A DNA stretch of 64,000 bases from Chthoniobacterales bacterium (GTDB taxonomy: Bacteria; Verrucomicrobiota; Verrucomicrobiia; Chthoniobacterales; JACTMZ01). A program made the position numbers and the translations under genes. Shown piece by piece: positions 18,858 through 26,570 of the stretch; the first letter of the stretch is position 1; every line of letters starts with the position of its first letter. Location: positions 32,320 through 96,319 of the forward strand of contig JACSRX010000008.1 of NCBI GenBank assembly GCA_014879535.1. The letters run 5' to 3'. The notes beneath the pieces are model-generated. The model was not told the DNA's origin. It saw only the letters and a list, made by a program, of their open reading frames with translations, and did not search any database.

Positions 18858-18912
18858 CGTGACTGTGTCCGGAATTGCATTCCTGCGGCATCCGCCGTAT
18901 TTCCCGGAGCCC

Positions 18913-19266
18913 ATGCCCAATTCGCTGATTCCGTTCCAAGCCATCGGCCTTCTCGTCGTGGCCAACATTTTCATGACCTTTGCCTGGTATGCCCACTTGA
19001 AGGACATGCGCAGCGCGCCGCTCCTGCTGGCTGTTCTTGCGAGTTGGGGAATCGCCTTCTTCGAATACATCTTCCAAGTCCCTGCAAACCGCCTCGGTTC
19101 GCAGGTCTTCACCCTTCCGCAACTCAAGATCCTGCAGGAGGTGATCACACTCGGCGTCTTCGCGCCCTTTGCGATTTGCTACATGAAGGCCACATTGTCG
19201 TGGAACTACCTCTATGCCGGCCTCTGCCTCCTGGGAGCGGTCTATTTCATCTTCCGACCTGAATGA
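18913..19266 (+). CDS. DUF486 (DMT-like) small membrane protein
   Basis: The 117-residue protein has four hydrophobic helices and the DUF486 signatures FMTFAWYAHLK and SWGIAFFEYIFQVPANRLG, ending in the tryptophan helix LSWNYLYAGLCLLGAVYFIF. The family is a half-size relative of drug/metabolite transporters with unknown substrate. The ATG at 18913 fits the family start; the GTG at 18859 adds 18 unrelated residues. It ends nine bases from the convergent methyltransferase gene. Confidence 0.88.
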   Translation: MPNSLIPFQAIGLLVVANIFMTFAWYAHLKDMRSAPLLLAVLASWGIAFFEYIFQVPANRLGSQVFTLPQLKILQEVITLGVFAPFAICYMKATLSWNYLYAGLCLLGAVYFIFRPE

Positions 19267-19275
19267 GGCGGCCGC

Positions 19276-20022
19276 TCAGAAATTCCCCGAAAACCAGCTC
19301 CAGCTGCGCATGTCGGGTGCGGTTTTTTTGAGCGCAACCATGCTTTGCACTTCGCTCTCCATGTTGTGGAGCAAAGATCGGTTGAAGACTTTGTCCCGGA
19401 ACTTCTGCGGGAGAACCCCGAGCATGGAATGCACCGTGCGCTTTTTGAGAGGCATCGGGCGTGTGGTGGTTGTTGCACCAGCGAACGAATAGCAGGGGTA
19501 AAGCAAAAGGTAATCGAGCACCTTACGGATCGACGGCATGGAGACATCATCCACGACGAGGTAGCCGCCCGGACGAAGCAGGCGTGTCGCATAAAAGCAG
19601 TCCACCAGCGTGTGGTCGAACGTGTGGAATCCGTCGATGAACACAAGGTCGAAGGCTTCCTCGCCGTTTTCCAGAATCTCAGGCAAAGCGAACTCCGACT
19701 TCTTCCCGACGAGTGTGAAGGCCTCGAAGCCGGCCCGTTTGAGGTTGTGGATGCCGACGCCCTTCCAGCTCGTGTGCTGGAACGGATCGATGATGGTGTG
19801 GTGTGCCGCGGGTCGCCCGGCCAGTCCGGCCGCGATGAAAAGCGACGAAAGCCCGTAGGCGCATCCGATCTCGAGCGTTTTGCAGATCGACGGGTCGTTC
19901 CTGATGAGATCGAGGAGCAAGTTTCCCTCCTCCCGGCTGATCGCGGAGTGGAGGGGGATCTTCTCCCCGGCCGGGGTCTCGACCTCGCCCGCGGCGAGGA
20001 TGTCATCGATGATCTTTTCCAT
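19276..20022 (-). CDS. Class I SAM-dependent methyltransferase (Methyltransf_24-like)
   Basis: The 248-residue protein carries the SAM-binding motif I LEIGCAYGLSSLF (about 47-60), an acidic motif II region (IIDPFQHTSW), and motif FDLVFIDGFHTFDH followed by LRPGGYLVVDDV. The FIDGFHTFDH signature is typical of the Methyltransf_24 group, often found near glycan and surface polymer genes and acting on sugars or small molecules. Substrate unknown. The C-terminal ~60 residues are poorly conserved in general. It converges with the DUF486 gene; upstream 57 bases separate it from the HELGH protein gene. Confidence 0.85.
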   Translation of the reverse strand: MEKIIDDILAAGEVETPAGEKIPLHSAISREEGNLLLDLIRNDPSICKTLEIGCAYGLSSLFIAAGLAGRPAAHHTIIDPFQHTSWKGVGIHNLKRAGFEAFTLVGKKSEFALPEILENGEEAFDLVFIDGFHTFDHTLVDCFYATRLLRPGGYLVVDDVSMPSIRKVLDYLLLYPCYSFAGATTTTRPMPLKKRTVHSMLGVLPQKFRDKVFNRSLLHNMESEVQSMVALKKTAPDMRSWSWFSGNF

Positions 20023-20079
20023 GGTCCGTTGTTCCGCGTGCGTCTGATGCCGGGGACATGGAATCAGGCGGCCTGCCCG

Positions 20080-20760
20080 CTAAGCAATTTCCGATTTTGC
20101 TGCAGGCCGTGGGGTTGAGTCACCATATGGGGTCTCGTCGGTCATCTCATCCGGCTTGCGGGGATCGCCAAAGCGGGCGATGTAAGCCGGCAGGAGAACC
20201 TCGAAATTCCGATTGGCAAATGACTCGGCAATCTCCTCCGCTTGCCGCGAATAGCCGCTGCGCCGGGCGAGCCAATCCGCGTGGTGACCCAGTTCGTGCA
20301 GGAACACGTGAAGCAGCATGAAAGCCCTTGCCTGCGGGACGGTGAATTTGCACAGGACATGCAGGAGGGGCCTCGTGTCGCATGCGATCCCCAAGGCATC
20401 AAAGTGCCTCTTGTGGGCCAAAAAGTATGGCGGTGACACGGTAATATGGAATCGCCTGTCCCAAGCGCACAGCGCAATGGAGCCGGTCCCTTCCTGTCGG
20501 CAAAAGCGATGGTATCCATCGAGGCTGTCTCCCGGGGCGAGCACGATGCGCTCCAATCGCTCCGAACAAGCGGACCAATCGGGAAGAAGACCGATGAAGT
20601 CCTGCACATTCTTCTTCGACAAGACATGGGTGTATCCCTTTCCGGGGGGACGACGCTCAATGACATGTCCTTGGTGCGTGGTGGAAATGTGCCTGTTCTT
20701 TCTCTGAACCTTTCCGTCGCGCACTTTCGGCGTTGAGCGGCGATTGAACTGGGGTTGCAT
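20080..20760 (-). CDS. Putative zinc metalloprotein with HELGHH motif
   Basis: I do not recognise a named family. The 226-residue protein has a basic N-terminus, a middle domain (about 50-140) and a helix carrying FLHELGHHADWL, giving the HExxH zinc motif at His155-Glu156-His159. A glutamate-rich helix about 16-20 residues on (QAEEIAESFAN, Glu175/Glu179) could supply the third ligand, the layout of gluzincin peptidases. There is no signal peptide, so it is probably cytoplasmic. It starts the downstream part of a minus-strand run of small unknown genes and lies 11 bases after the TPR gene. A peptidase role is plausible but unproven. Confidence 0.6.
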   Translation of the reverse strand: MQPQFNRRSTPKVRDGKVQRKNRHISTTHQGHVIERRPPGKGYTHVLSKKNVQDFIGLLPDWSACSERLERIVLAPGDSLDGYHRFCRQEGTGSIALCAWDRRFHITVSPPYFLAHKRHFDALGIACDTRPLLHVLCKFTVPQARAFMLLHVFLHELGHHADWLARRSGYSRQAEEIAESFANRNFEVLLPAYIARFGDPRKPDEMTDETPYGDSTPRPAAKSEIA

Positions 20761-20771
20761 GGCGGTCCTCC

Positions 20772-21407
20772 TTATTTCTCCTTTCGACCCAAATCTTCCA
20801 GAAATTCCGGGTCCGGGGTGCAGCCGAGCGCTTGGGCCTCCGTGATGAGTTTTCGGGCTTCCTTGTAGTCGCCCGTGTAGAATTTCAGCACGGCCCAGTT
20901 GGCTGCGATGGGCGGATATTTCGGGTCCATCCGGAAAGCCTCGGCGAACAAGGCATCGGCCTTCCCGAAGTTCTCCCTTCCATCCCCACCTTGGGATTCA
21001 CGGAGGTTTCCTAAAAGGGAGTGGGAAAACGCAAGGTCGCCGGTGATTCTTCCGTTGGCCGGGTTCAATTCACGGGCTTTGGTGAGCAGGCGGATGGACT
21101 CTTCGAGGTTCTCTTCCGTATCGCTTCCGGCCGCGCGCCTTCCCATCACGATCCCGAATCCCCAAAATGCCTCGGGATTTTTTCGGTCCAGCATCCATGC
21201 TTGGTTGAAGCGCTTCATTGCGGTGGAAAGATCGCCTTTCGCGAGATGCTTCCATCCGAGCTCGGAGGCGGCGCGACTGTTTGCCTTGTCCTGCTCCACT
21301 TCCGGAATGTGCTCCCCGCCATACATCGGAAGCTCGTTCATCTCGTAGTCTTCCGCGAAGACTGATGCAACAAGAAGGAGCAGAATGGCGGGGATGGTGG
21401 GTTTCAT
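20772..21407 (-). CDS. Secreted TPR protein
   Basis: The 211-residue protein has a signal peptide (LLLLVASVFAED, cleavage near residue 18) and at least three tetratricopeptide-like helix pairs: ASELGWKHLAKGDLSTAMKR with FNQAWMLDRKNPEAFWGFG, ESIRLLTKARELNPANG, and WAVLKFYTGDYKEARKLI. TPR domains mediate protein contacts; no enzymatic domain is present. The ATG at 21407 begins directly before the hydrophobic signal; a GTG five codons upstream is also possible. Likely periplasmic scaffold of unknown partner. Confidence 0.7.
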   Translation of the reverse strand: MKPTIPAILLLLVASVFAEDYEMNELPMYGGEHIPEVEQDKANSRAASELGWKHLAKGDLSTAMKRFNQAWMLDRKNPEAFWGFGIVMGRRAAGSDTEENLEESIRLLTKARELNPANGRITGDLAFSHSLLGNLRESQGGDGRENFGKADALFAEAFRMDPKYPPIAANWAVLKFYTGDYKEARKLITEAQALGCTPDPEFLEDLGRKEK

Positions 21408-21483
21408 GGGGAAGGTCACCAAGAGCGGTGAGGCGGCGCATTGTCGGCGATTTCCTGGAGTGCCGTCTTCAAGGTCGTGTTGC

Positions 21484-22182
21484 TCATGGTTTCACCATGT
21501 CGCCAGATTGACGCTCAACCAGTTTCTTGAGCCGTTGAAGGTGGACTTCCGGGCTCGCTCCGTCGGCATGGCTTGGTAATACGCCTGCCAGATCCAGTTC
21601 AAGCGCTCTTGATGCACTTTCGTAAGCCTGCTTGCTGTCCATGTTCAGAAAATGGGGCGGAAAATGTGACAGCCCTCCATAGCTGGCAAAAAGATCGGCG
21701 CAAAACAGCCACCTCAATCTGTGGCTGTAAAATCCCGAGTGACCGGCGGTGTGACCGGGGAGATGAACAACGGTCAAACCATGCCAGACATCCATGGTGT
21801 CGCCGTCCTCAAGAAGGCGTGACGTCGTGAAGGGCTTGAATCCAAGGACTGGACGTCCAGCCGACTCGAGGAATCCTGTGACCTTGGCAGCGCCATGGTA
21901 TGTCGGATTGCCCTCGTAATGCGCGGCATCATGCCTTGGCGCGGCGATCCATGCACCAGTCTCCGCGGCGATCCGGGAGACGTTCAGGATATGGTCGAGG
22001 TGTCCGTGTGTGACGATGATTCCGAGGATGGGGTCTTTGCCCCAACCCCGCTTTCGCAGGGCGCGGTGGAGCATCTGCACGCCCCCAATGAAACCGCAAT
22101 CGATGAGGTGGATTCCGTTGCTGTCACGAAGCGCGTAAAACCCGGCGCCAAATGAGCGGATTTGGATGAGGTTGTCGCGCAT
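21484..22182 (-). CDS. Metallo-beta-lactamase fold hydrolase
   Basis: The 232-residue protein has the MBL-fold metal motif THGHLDHI (about 58-65) and later ligands in LPGHTAGHSGFY and LFCADLFAS, ending with a PSHAD motif that supplies the last histidine. The arrangement fits the glyoxalase II/hydrolase group, but the substrate cannot be told from sequence. No signal peptide, so cytoplasmic. It lies in the minus-strand run of small genes, 68 bases from the gene for the next secreted protein. Confidence 0.87.
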   Translation of the reverse strand: MRDNLIQIRSFGAGFYALRDSNGIHLIDCGFIGGVQMLHRALRKRGWGKDPILGIIVTHGHLDHILNVSRIAAETGAWIAAPRHDAAHYEGNPTYHGAAKVTGFLESAGRPVLGFKPFTTSRLLEDGDTMDVWHGLTVVHLPGHTAGHSGFYSHRLRWLFCADLFASYGGLSHFPPHFLNMDSKQAYESASRALELDLAGVLPSHADGASPEVHLQRLKKLVERQSGDMVKP

Positions 22183-22250
22183 TCAGCGTTGCCCCGATCA
22201 TCTGCACAGCGCGTGGACAATCCGCAGGGTGCTTTGGCAGATGCCGGATT

Positions 22251-22748
22251 CTATTCCGGGCTTTTCACGAGCGCCTTTTCCGGGAACTCCAGATTGGCGT
22301 AGGCGGTTTGGGGTTTGCAGCGCGCCGCCACCTGCGTGCTGTTTCCGAATACCACAACAACGCTCTTCCACTTCTTTTTCTTCAGCTCCTCGGTGATCGC
22401 AAAATACACGGGGGCCTCATCGCCCTTCGTCAGCAAGTCGGGAAGTCCGACCTCCTCGATGCCCCGGGCGGTTTTCGTCCAAATGGGACAAGGCTCCGTG
22501 TAGGTGTGGATGAGGTTGTTCTGGTTGTCGTAAAAATACGCCTTGATGAATACCGACCTCGGGTCGGTGTCGGATGAAACCCGCAAACCCGTTTGAATCC
22601 GGTCCGGAGAATCCAGCCATGCGGAGCCGACCTTAATCAGTTCGCGCGACTGAAGCTCCCTGAGCGGCTTGAGCTTGAACGGCGCATCTTGGGCGAACGC
22701 CAAGCCGAGGGAAGAAAGCCAGATGATGAGTGCGAGGTGTCGTTTCAT
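22251..22748 (-). CDS. Secreted hypothetical protein
   Basis: No family recognised. The 165-residue protein has a clear signal peptide (MKRHLALIIWLSSLGLAFAQ, cleavage after AFA) and a compact, probably beta-rich mature domain with SVFIKAYFYDNQNNLIHTY and a conserved-looking VVVVFGNSTQVAARC region. The ATG at 22748 sits at the signal peptide; longer in-frame starts (to 22811) would bury it. Its neighbours are a membrane protein and an MBL-fold hydrolase. Function unknown. Confidence 0.55.
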   Translation of the reverse strand: MKRHLALIIWLSSLGLAFAQDAPFKLKPLRELQSRELIKVGSAWLDSPDRIQTGLRVSSDTDPRSVFIKAYFYDNQNNLIHTYTEPCPIWTKTARGIEEVGLPDLLTKGDEAPVYFAITEELKKKKWKSVVVVFGNSTQVAARCKPQTAYANLEFPEKALVKSPE

Positions 22749-22863
22749 GGTTTGAGGAAATCTGTGGAGTGTCCGTGCCATGTCGTCGAGGGGTTTGGAG
22801 GCATTGCCCATGTGTGTTCATTTCAGATTCCGCCATGATAATCACGGCAAAATCCGGCAGAAT

Positions 22864-23301
22864 TCACTTCAGAACCCCCTTCGACACAAGTCGCCATGTG
22901 TAGAGGATGATGGCGATGCTGATTCCCCAGCCGATGACCGCACCCACCAAGCCGGGACCGCCGATCGCGCCGAGCCAATTCTTCGTTACGATCTGATACA
23001 AAGTCTGAATGAGTCCAAAGCTGAATGCCGTGAGGAAGAAGGGAAACGCCTGTCGCCTCAAGAGAAGCAGGAGGACAGCGCCGACAAGGTTTGCCCCTCC
23101 GATGAGGGCTGTTGATTCATAGTCGAAAACGGTCTGCGCCTGGAAGTAAGCCTTCTGCACGTCCGTCAAGGGGATGAGGCCCGAAAAAATGAGCGCGAAT
23201 GAAAGCGCCACCCATCCGACCGAAACGACATAAAAGATGGAAATGACCCAGACGAGCGCAGGTCTGTTTGTCGGGAGGGGTGGTGGCTCGCTCGTGCTCA
23301 T
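22864..23301 (-). CDS. Small membrane protein, four predicted helices
   Basis: The 145-residue protein has a short Pro-rich cytoplasmic N-terminus and four hydrophobic helices (about 20-45, 65-85, 90-110, 115-135). No family recognised; general size and topology resemble small uncharacterised membrane proteins of Verrucomicrobiota and Planctomycetota. It starts 17 bases after the stop of the SRPBCC gene on the same strand, so the two are likely cotranscribed. Confidence 0.55.
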   Translation of the reverse strand: MSTSEPPPLPTNRPALVWVISIFYVVSVGWVALSFALIFSGLIPLTDVQKAYFQAQTVFDYESTALIGGANLVGAVLLLLLRRQAFPFFLTAFSFGLIQTLYQIVTKNWLGAIGGPGLVGAVIGWGISIAIILYTWRLVSKGVLK

Positions 23302-23318
23302 GACAAAACTGCGGGATG

Positions 23319-23765
23319 TCACTCGGGAATGTCGGCCTCGACGAGCTTGGCGAGGAGGATGAGCGACTCCTGCCAGCCGAGATGACAGGCCTCCTCGGGA
23401 ATCACGCTGGGCACGCCTTCCTGCACGATGTCCAAATCCGTGCCGCAGGAGACCTGCTTCAGGACAATAGTGACCTCGATCACCCCGGGAAGATTCGGAT
23501 CGTCAAAGCGGTCCGTGTAGCGGATGCGCTCGTGCGGAATCAACTCAAGGTATTCCCCGCCGAAGGAATGTCCATTGCCGGTGGTGAAGTTGGTGAACGA
23601 CATCTTGAAGCTGCCGCCCACCTTGGCATCCATGTGATGCACCTTCGCGGTGAATCCGTTCGGGGGAAGCCACTTGGCGAGGGCATCGGCGTCCAGGAAG
23701 GCGCGATAAACCTTCTCCGGGCTGGCCCGCAGAACGCGATGAAGTCGGATCGTGTGTGTTGTCAT
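23319..23765 (-). CDS. SRPBCC/AHSA1-like (START fold) protein
   Basis: A 148-residue SRPBCC domain protein. The opening IRLHRVLRASPEKVYRAFLD and the block LAKWLPPNGF are typical of the activator-of-Hsp90-ATPase-like group, as is the C-terminal helix GWQESLILLAKLVE. These proteins have a hydrophobic pocket and bind lipids, polyketides or other ligands; some are general stress proteins. The ligand is unknown. Followed 17 bases later by a membrane protein gene. Confidence 0.88.
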   Translation of the reverse strand: MTTHTIRLHRVLRASPEKVYRAFLDADALAKWLPPNGFTAKVHHMDAKVGGSFKMSFTNFTTGNGHSFGGEYLELIPHERIRYTDRFDDPNLPGVIEVTIVLKQVSCGTDLDIVQEGVPSVIPEEACHLGWQESLILLAKLVEADIPE

Positions 23766-23851
23766 GGATTCGGTTGTTTCGGAATGCGTTCGCCCATTTC
23801 AGGGAGTTTCGACAATGATATCCTTCCCAAACTTCTGATCCAGAGGTTCGG

Positions 23852-24790
23852 CTATTTCGGCCACAGCAGGAAGAGGTAGATGCCATAGAGGGCGAGAAGC
23901 AAGGCGCCTTCGAGACGGTGGAGCAGGCGTCCCGTGTAAAGCAGGGGGATCAACAGGATCGAGAAAATGATCATGGCGGCGTAGTCCATGACCGAGATCC
24001 CCGGCGCGTGGAGCGGTGAAACCATCGAGGCCAACCCCAGGATCGCGAGGATGTTGAAGATGTTGGATCCGACGATGTTCCCGATGGCGATGTCCGGCTG
24101 CCTGCGGATGGCGGCCACGAGGGACGTGGCGAGCTCCGGCATGCTGGTTCCTGCCGCCACGATGGTGAGACCGATCACCGCCTCGCTCACGCCCAGGGAT
24201 TTGGCCAGGGCGACGGAATGATCGACAAGCAGTTGCGATCCGAGCACGAGGACGGCCAGGCCGGCGACAATGAAAGCTGCGTCGAGGACCCAGTGCCGCG
24301 AAACCGGCGGCGCAGGCATGTCACTCTCATCCGCCGTGCCGGCTTTGCGCCCGAGCACGACGCTCATCCACGTGTAGGCGACAATTCCCGCGAACAGCAC
24401 CAGGCCCTCGGCGCGGCCGAGCGTCTGATCCAGAAGCAGCAAGGGCAGAAGGAGGGCGACCCCCAAGGCGATCGGCGCGTCGATCTTGATGACCTGCAAA
24501 TGAACCGGGATCGGGCAGATCATCGCCGTGAGGCCGAGGATGACGCCGATGTTGAAGCTGTTCGAGCCGATCACGTTTCCAACGGAGATGTCCCCCTGCT
24601 GGGACATCGCCGCCTTGAGGCTCACAACCAATTCCGGGGAGCTGGTCCCGAATGCCACAATGGTCAGGCCCACCATGAGGCGGCTCAGTCCGGCCCTCAA
24701 GGCCAGCGAGGAGCTGCCCCGGACCAGACCCTCCGCTCCCGCGAAAAGGAGCACGAGTGCCGCGCCGATATAGGCAAGGTCAACGATCAT
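23852..24790 (-). CDS. Calcium/sodium antiporter (CaCA family, YrbG-like)
   Basis: The 312-residue protein has about ten transmembrane helices in two homologous halves, each with the alpha-repeat signature: GTSSPELVVSLKAA (about 50) and GTSMPELATSLVAA (about 215), each followed by a GNxxGSNxFN motif (VGNVIGSNSFN, IGNIVGSNIFN). These residues line the cation path of CaCA exchangers. The protein is therefore an inner-membrane exporter of Ca2+ or another cation driven by Na+ or H+. The 167 bases after the RNase G gene (24791-24957) carry no gene but have GC-rich inverted repeats without a T-run. Confidence 0.93.
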   Translation of the reverse strand: MIVDLAYIGAALVLLFAGAEGLVRGSSSLALRAGLSRLMVGLTIVAFGTSSPELVVSLKAAMSQQGDISVGNVIGSNSFNIGVILGLTAMICPIPVHLQVIKIDAPIALGVALLLPLLLLDQTLGRAEGLVLFAGIVAYTWMSVVLGRKAGTADESDMPAPPVSRHWVLDAAFIVAGLAVLVLGSQLLVDHSVALAKSLGVSEAVIGLTIVAAGTSMPELATSLVAAIRRQPDIAIGNIVGSNIFNILAILGLASMVSPLHAPGISVMDYAAMIIFSILLIPLLYTGRLLHRLEGALLLALYGIYLFLLWPK

Positions 24791-24957
24791 CAGCCGTGGC
24801 CAGCAAAGCGGATCTTGAGAATTCGCAGCCCTTTTCGCGTGGATGCAACATGGTGGGAGGGGTTTGCGCCTGGTCTTCCGGCACGCGGACGGCTGGTCCC
24901 GCCGGTCCCTACCGGACCAAGGCGGCGCCCTGGCTCCGGCGATGAATTTTCATGGTC

Positions 24958-26535
24958 CTACAGCCTCAACTCCTCCCCGGTGGTGGCGTCGGTGATGATG
25001 AATTTCTCGCGGTGCATGGCCGGGTCGGGTTTGAAGGAGAGGCGTCCGCCGTAGCGGCGCTCGATGTCCACCAGATGCTCCTCGTCCTCGGTGCGCAGGC
25101 GCTGCAGGAGGTCGGGGTTCACGATGACCTTGATCTCGTGGATGGTGTCGATGTTCTTGCGCATGACGCCGTGGAGGGCGCGCTGGAGCTCGACGGACAT
25201 GGTCATGGTGTTCTTGATGAGTCCGCGTCCCTCGCAGTAGGGGCACGGGTCGAACTGGGACATGCGCATGCTCTCGGCGGCGCGCTGGCGGGTCATTTCC
25301 ATGAGGCCAAGCTGGGAGATGGGCAGGACGTGGGTGCGGGCCTTGTCGCGCTTGAGGCGCTGGCGCATGCGCTGGTAAACGGCCTGCTGGTCCTTGCGGG
25401 ACTTCATGTCGATGAGGTCGGCGACGATGAGTCCGCCGATGTTGCGCAGGCGCATCTGGCGGGCGATCTCATCGACGGCCTCGAGGTTGGTCTGGAGGAT
25501 GGTCTTCTCGACGTCCTTGCCGCCCTTGTTCCGGCCGGTGTTGACGTCCACGGAGATGAGGGCCTCGGTCTCGTCGATGACGATGTAGCCGCCGCATTTG
25601 AGCCAGACCTGGCGGTGGAAGGCCTTCTCGACCTGCTTGTTGACGCCGAATTTCTCGAAGATGTGCTGTTCCTCGTTGTAGAACTGGATGCGCTTCTTCG
25701 AGCGCGGGGAGACCTGGGAGACGAGGGCCTGCATGCGCTCGACGGCGTGGAGGTCGTCGCAGACGACGTTTTCGACTTCGTCGGTGAGGAAGTCGCGCAC
25801 GGTGCGTTCGACGAGGTCGGGTTCCTCGAAGAGCTGGGCGGGGGAACGCTTCGATTCCATGCCGCCCTCGATCTCCGCCCACTGCTCGAGGAGGAGGTGC
25901 AGGTCGCGGACGAAGAAGCGGGAGCGCTGCCCGGCGCCGACGGTGCGGATGATGACGCCCATGCCGTCGGGGATCTCGAGTTCGTTGAGGATCTTGCGCA
26001 GACGCTCGCGTTCCTTGGGATCGTCGATCTTGCGCGAGATGCCGCACTGCGGGCTGTAGGGCATGAGGACGAGGTAGCGTCCGGGCATGCTGATGTTGGT
26101 GGTGATGCGGGGGCCCTTGGTGCCGATGGGGCCCTTGCTGACCTGCACCATGATGTCTGAGCCGGGGGGGTAGATCGCGGGGATGTCCTTGGCGGTGATT
26201 TTCTTGGGGAGGTTCTTGCCGGTGTTGCGGCGGACCTCCTCGATGCCGCTGTCGAGGGCGGCGGGGATGGCGTCCCAGAAGTGGAGGAAGGCGTTCTTCT
26301 CGAAGCCGATGTCCACGAACATGGCCTTGAGGCCCTGCTCGATGTTCTTGACGCGGCCCTTGTAGATGCTGCCGACGATGTTGCGGTCGGAGACGCGCTC
26401 GACGTTGTATTCCTCGAGCTGGCCGTCCTCGAGGACGGCGACGCGTTTTTCGAGTTTCTCGGCATTGACGACGAGGCGTGTCCCGCCGCCGGATTTGGTC
26501 GGGAGACCCAGGAGTTTTTTGACTTTTTCGATCAT
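24958..26535 (-). CDS. rng: Ribonuclease E/G family endoribonuclease
   Basis: A 525-residue RNase E/G catalytic protein without the long C-terminal degradosome scaffold of RNase E. Domains: short N-terminal part (about 1-40), S1 domain (VGSIYKGRVKNIEQGLKAMFVDIGF start, split motif, about 55-130), 5'-sensor region, DNase I-like domain with catalytic Asp in ALISVDVNTG and VADLIDM, and the Zn-link CPYCEG (about 440). It makes single-strand cuts in mRNA and in 16S rRNA precursor. The ATG at 26535 is 35 bases downstream of the mrdA stop. The frame stays open far upstream into mrdA, but that is the shadow frame. It closes the mre-mrdA operon. Confidence 0.93.
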   Translation of the reverse strand: MIEKVKKLLGLPTKSGGGTRLVVNAEKLEKRVAVLEDGQLEEYNVERVSDRNIVGSIYKGRVKNIEQGLKAMFVDIGFEKNAFLHFWDAIPAALDSGIEEVRRNTGKNLPKKITAKDIPAIYPPGSDIMVQVSKGPIGTKGPRITTNISMPGRYLVLMPYSPQCGISRKIDDPKERERLRKILNELEIPDGMGVIIRTVGAGQRSRFFVRDLHLLLEQWAEIEGGMESKRSPAQLFEEPDLVERTVRDFLTDEVENVVCDDLHAVERMQALVSQVSPRSKKRIQFYNEEQHIFEKFGVNKQVEKAFHRQVWLKCGGYIVIDETEALISVDVNTGRNKGGKDVEKTILQTNLEAVDEIARQMRLRNIGGLIVADLIDMKSRKDQQAVYQRMRQRLKRDKARTHVLPISQLGLMEMTRQRAAESMRMSQFDPCPYCEGRGLIKNTMTMSVELQRALHGVMRKNIDTIHEIKVIVNPDLLQRLRTEDEEHLVDIERRYGGRLSFKPDPAMHREKFIITDATTGEELRL

Positions 26536-26570
26536 GGGATTGAAGCGGTTTGGTTGGTTTGGATGTGGAA

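Noticed and set aside
24952..26160. Plus-strand open frame opposite rng
   Set aside because: Antisense shadow; composition is Asp/Val/Leu/Ala low-complexity with no motif.
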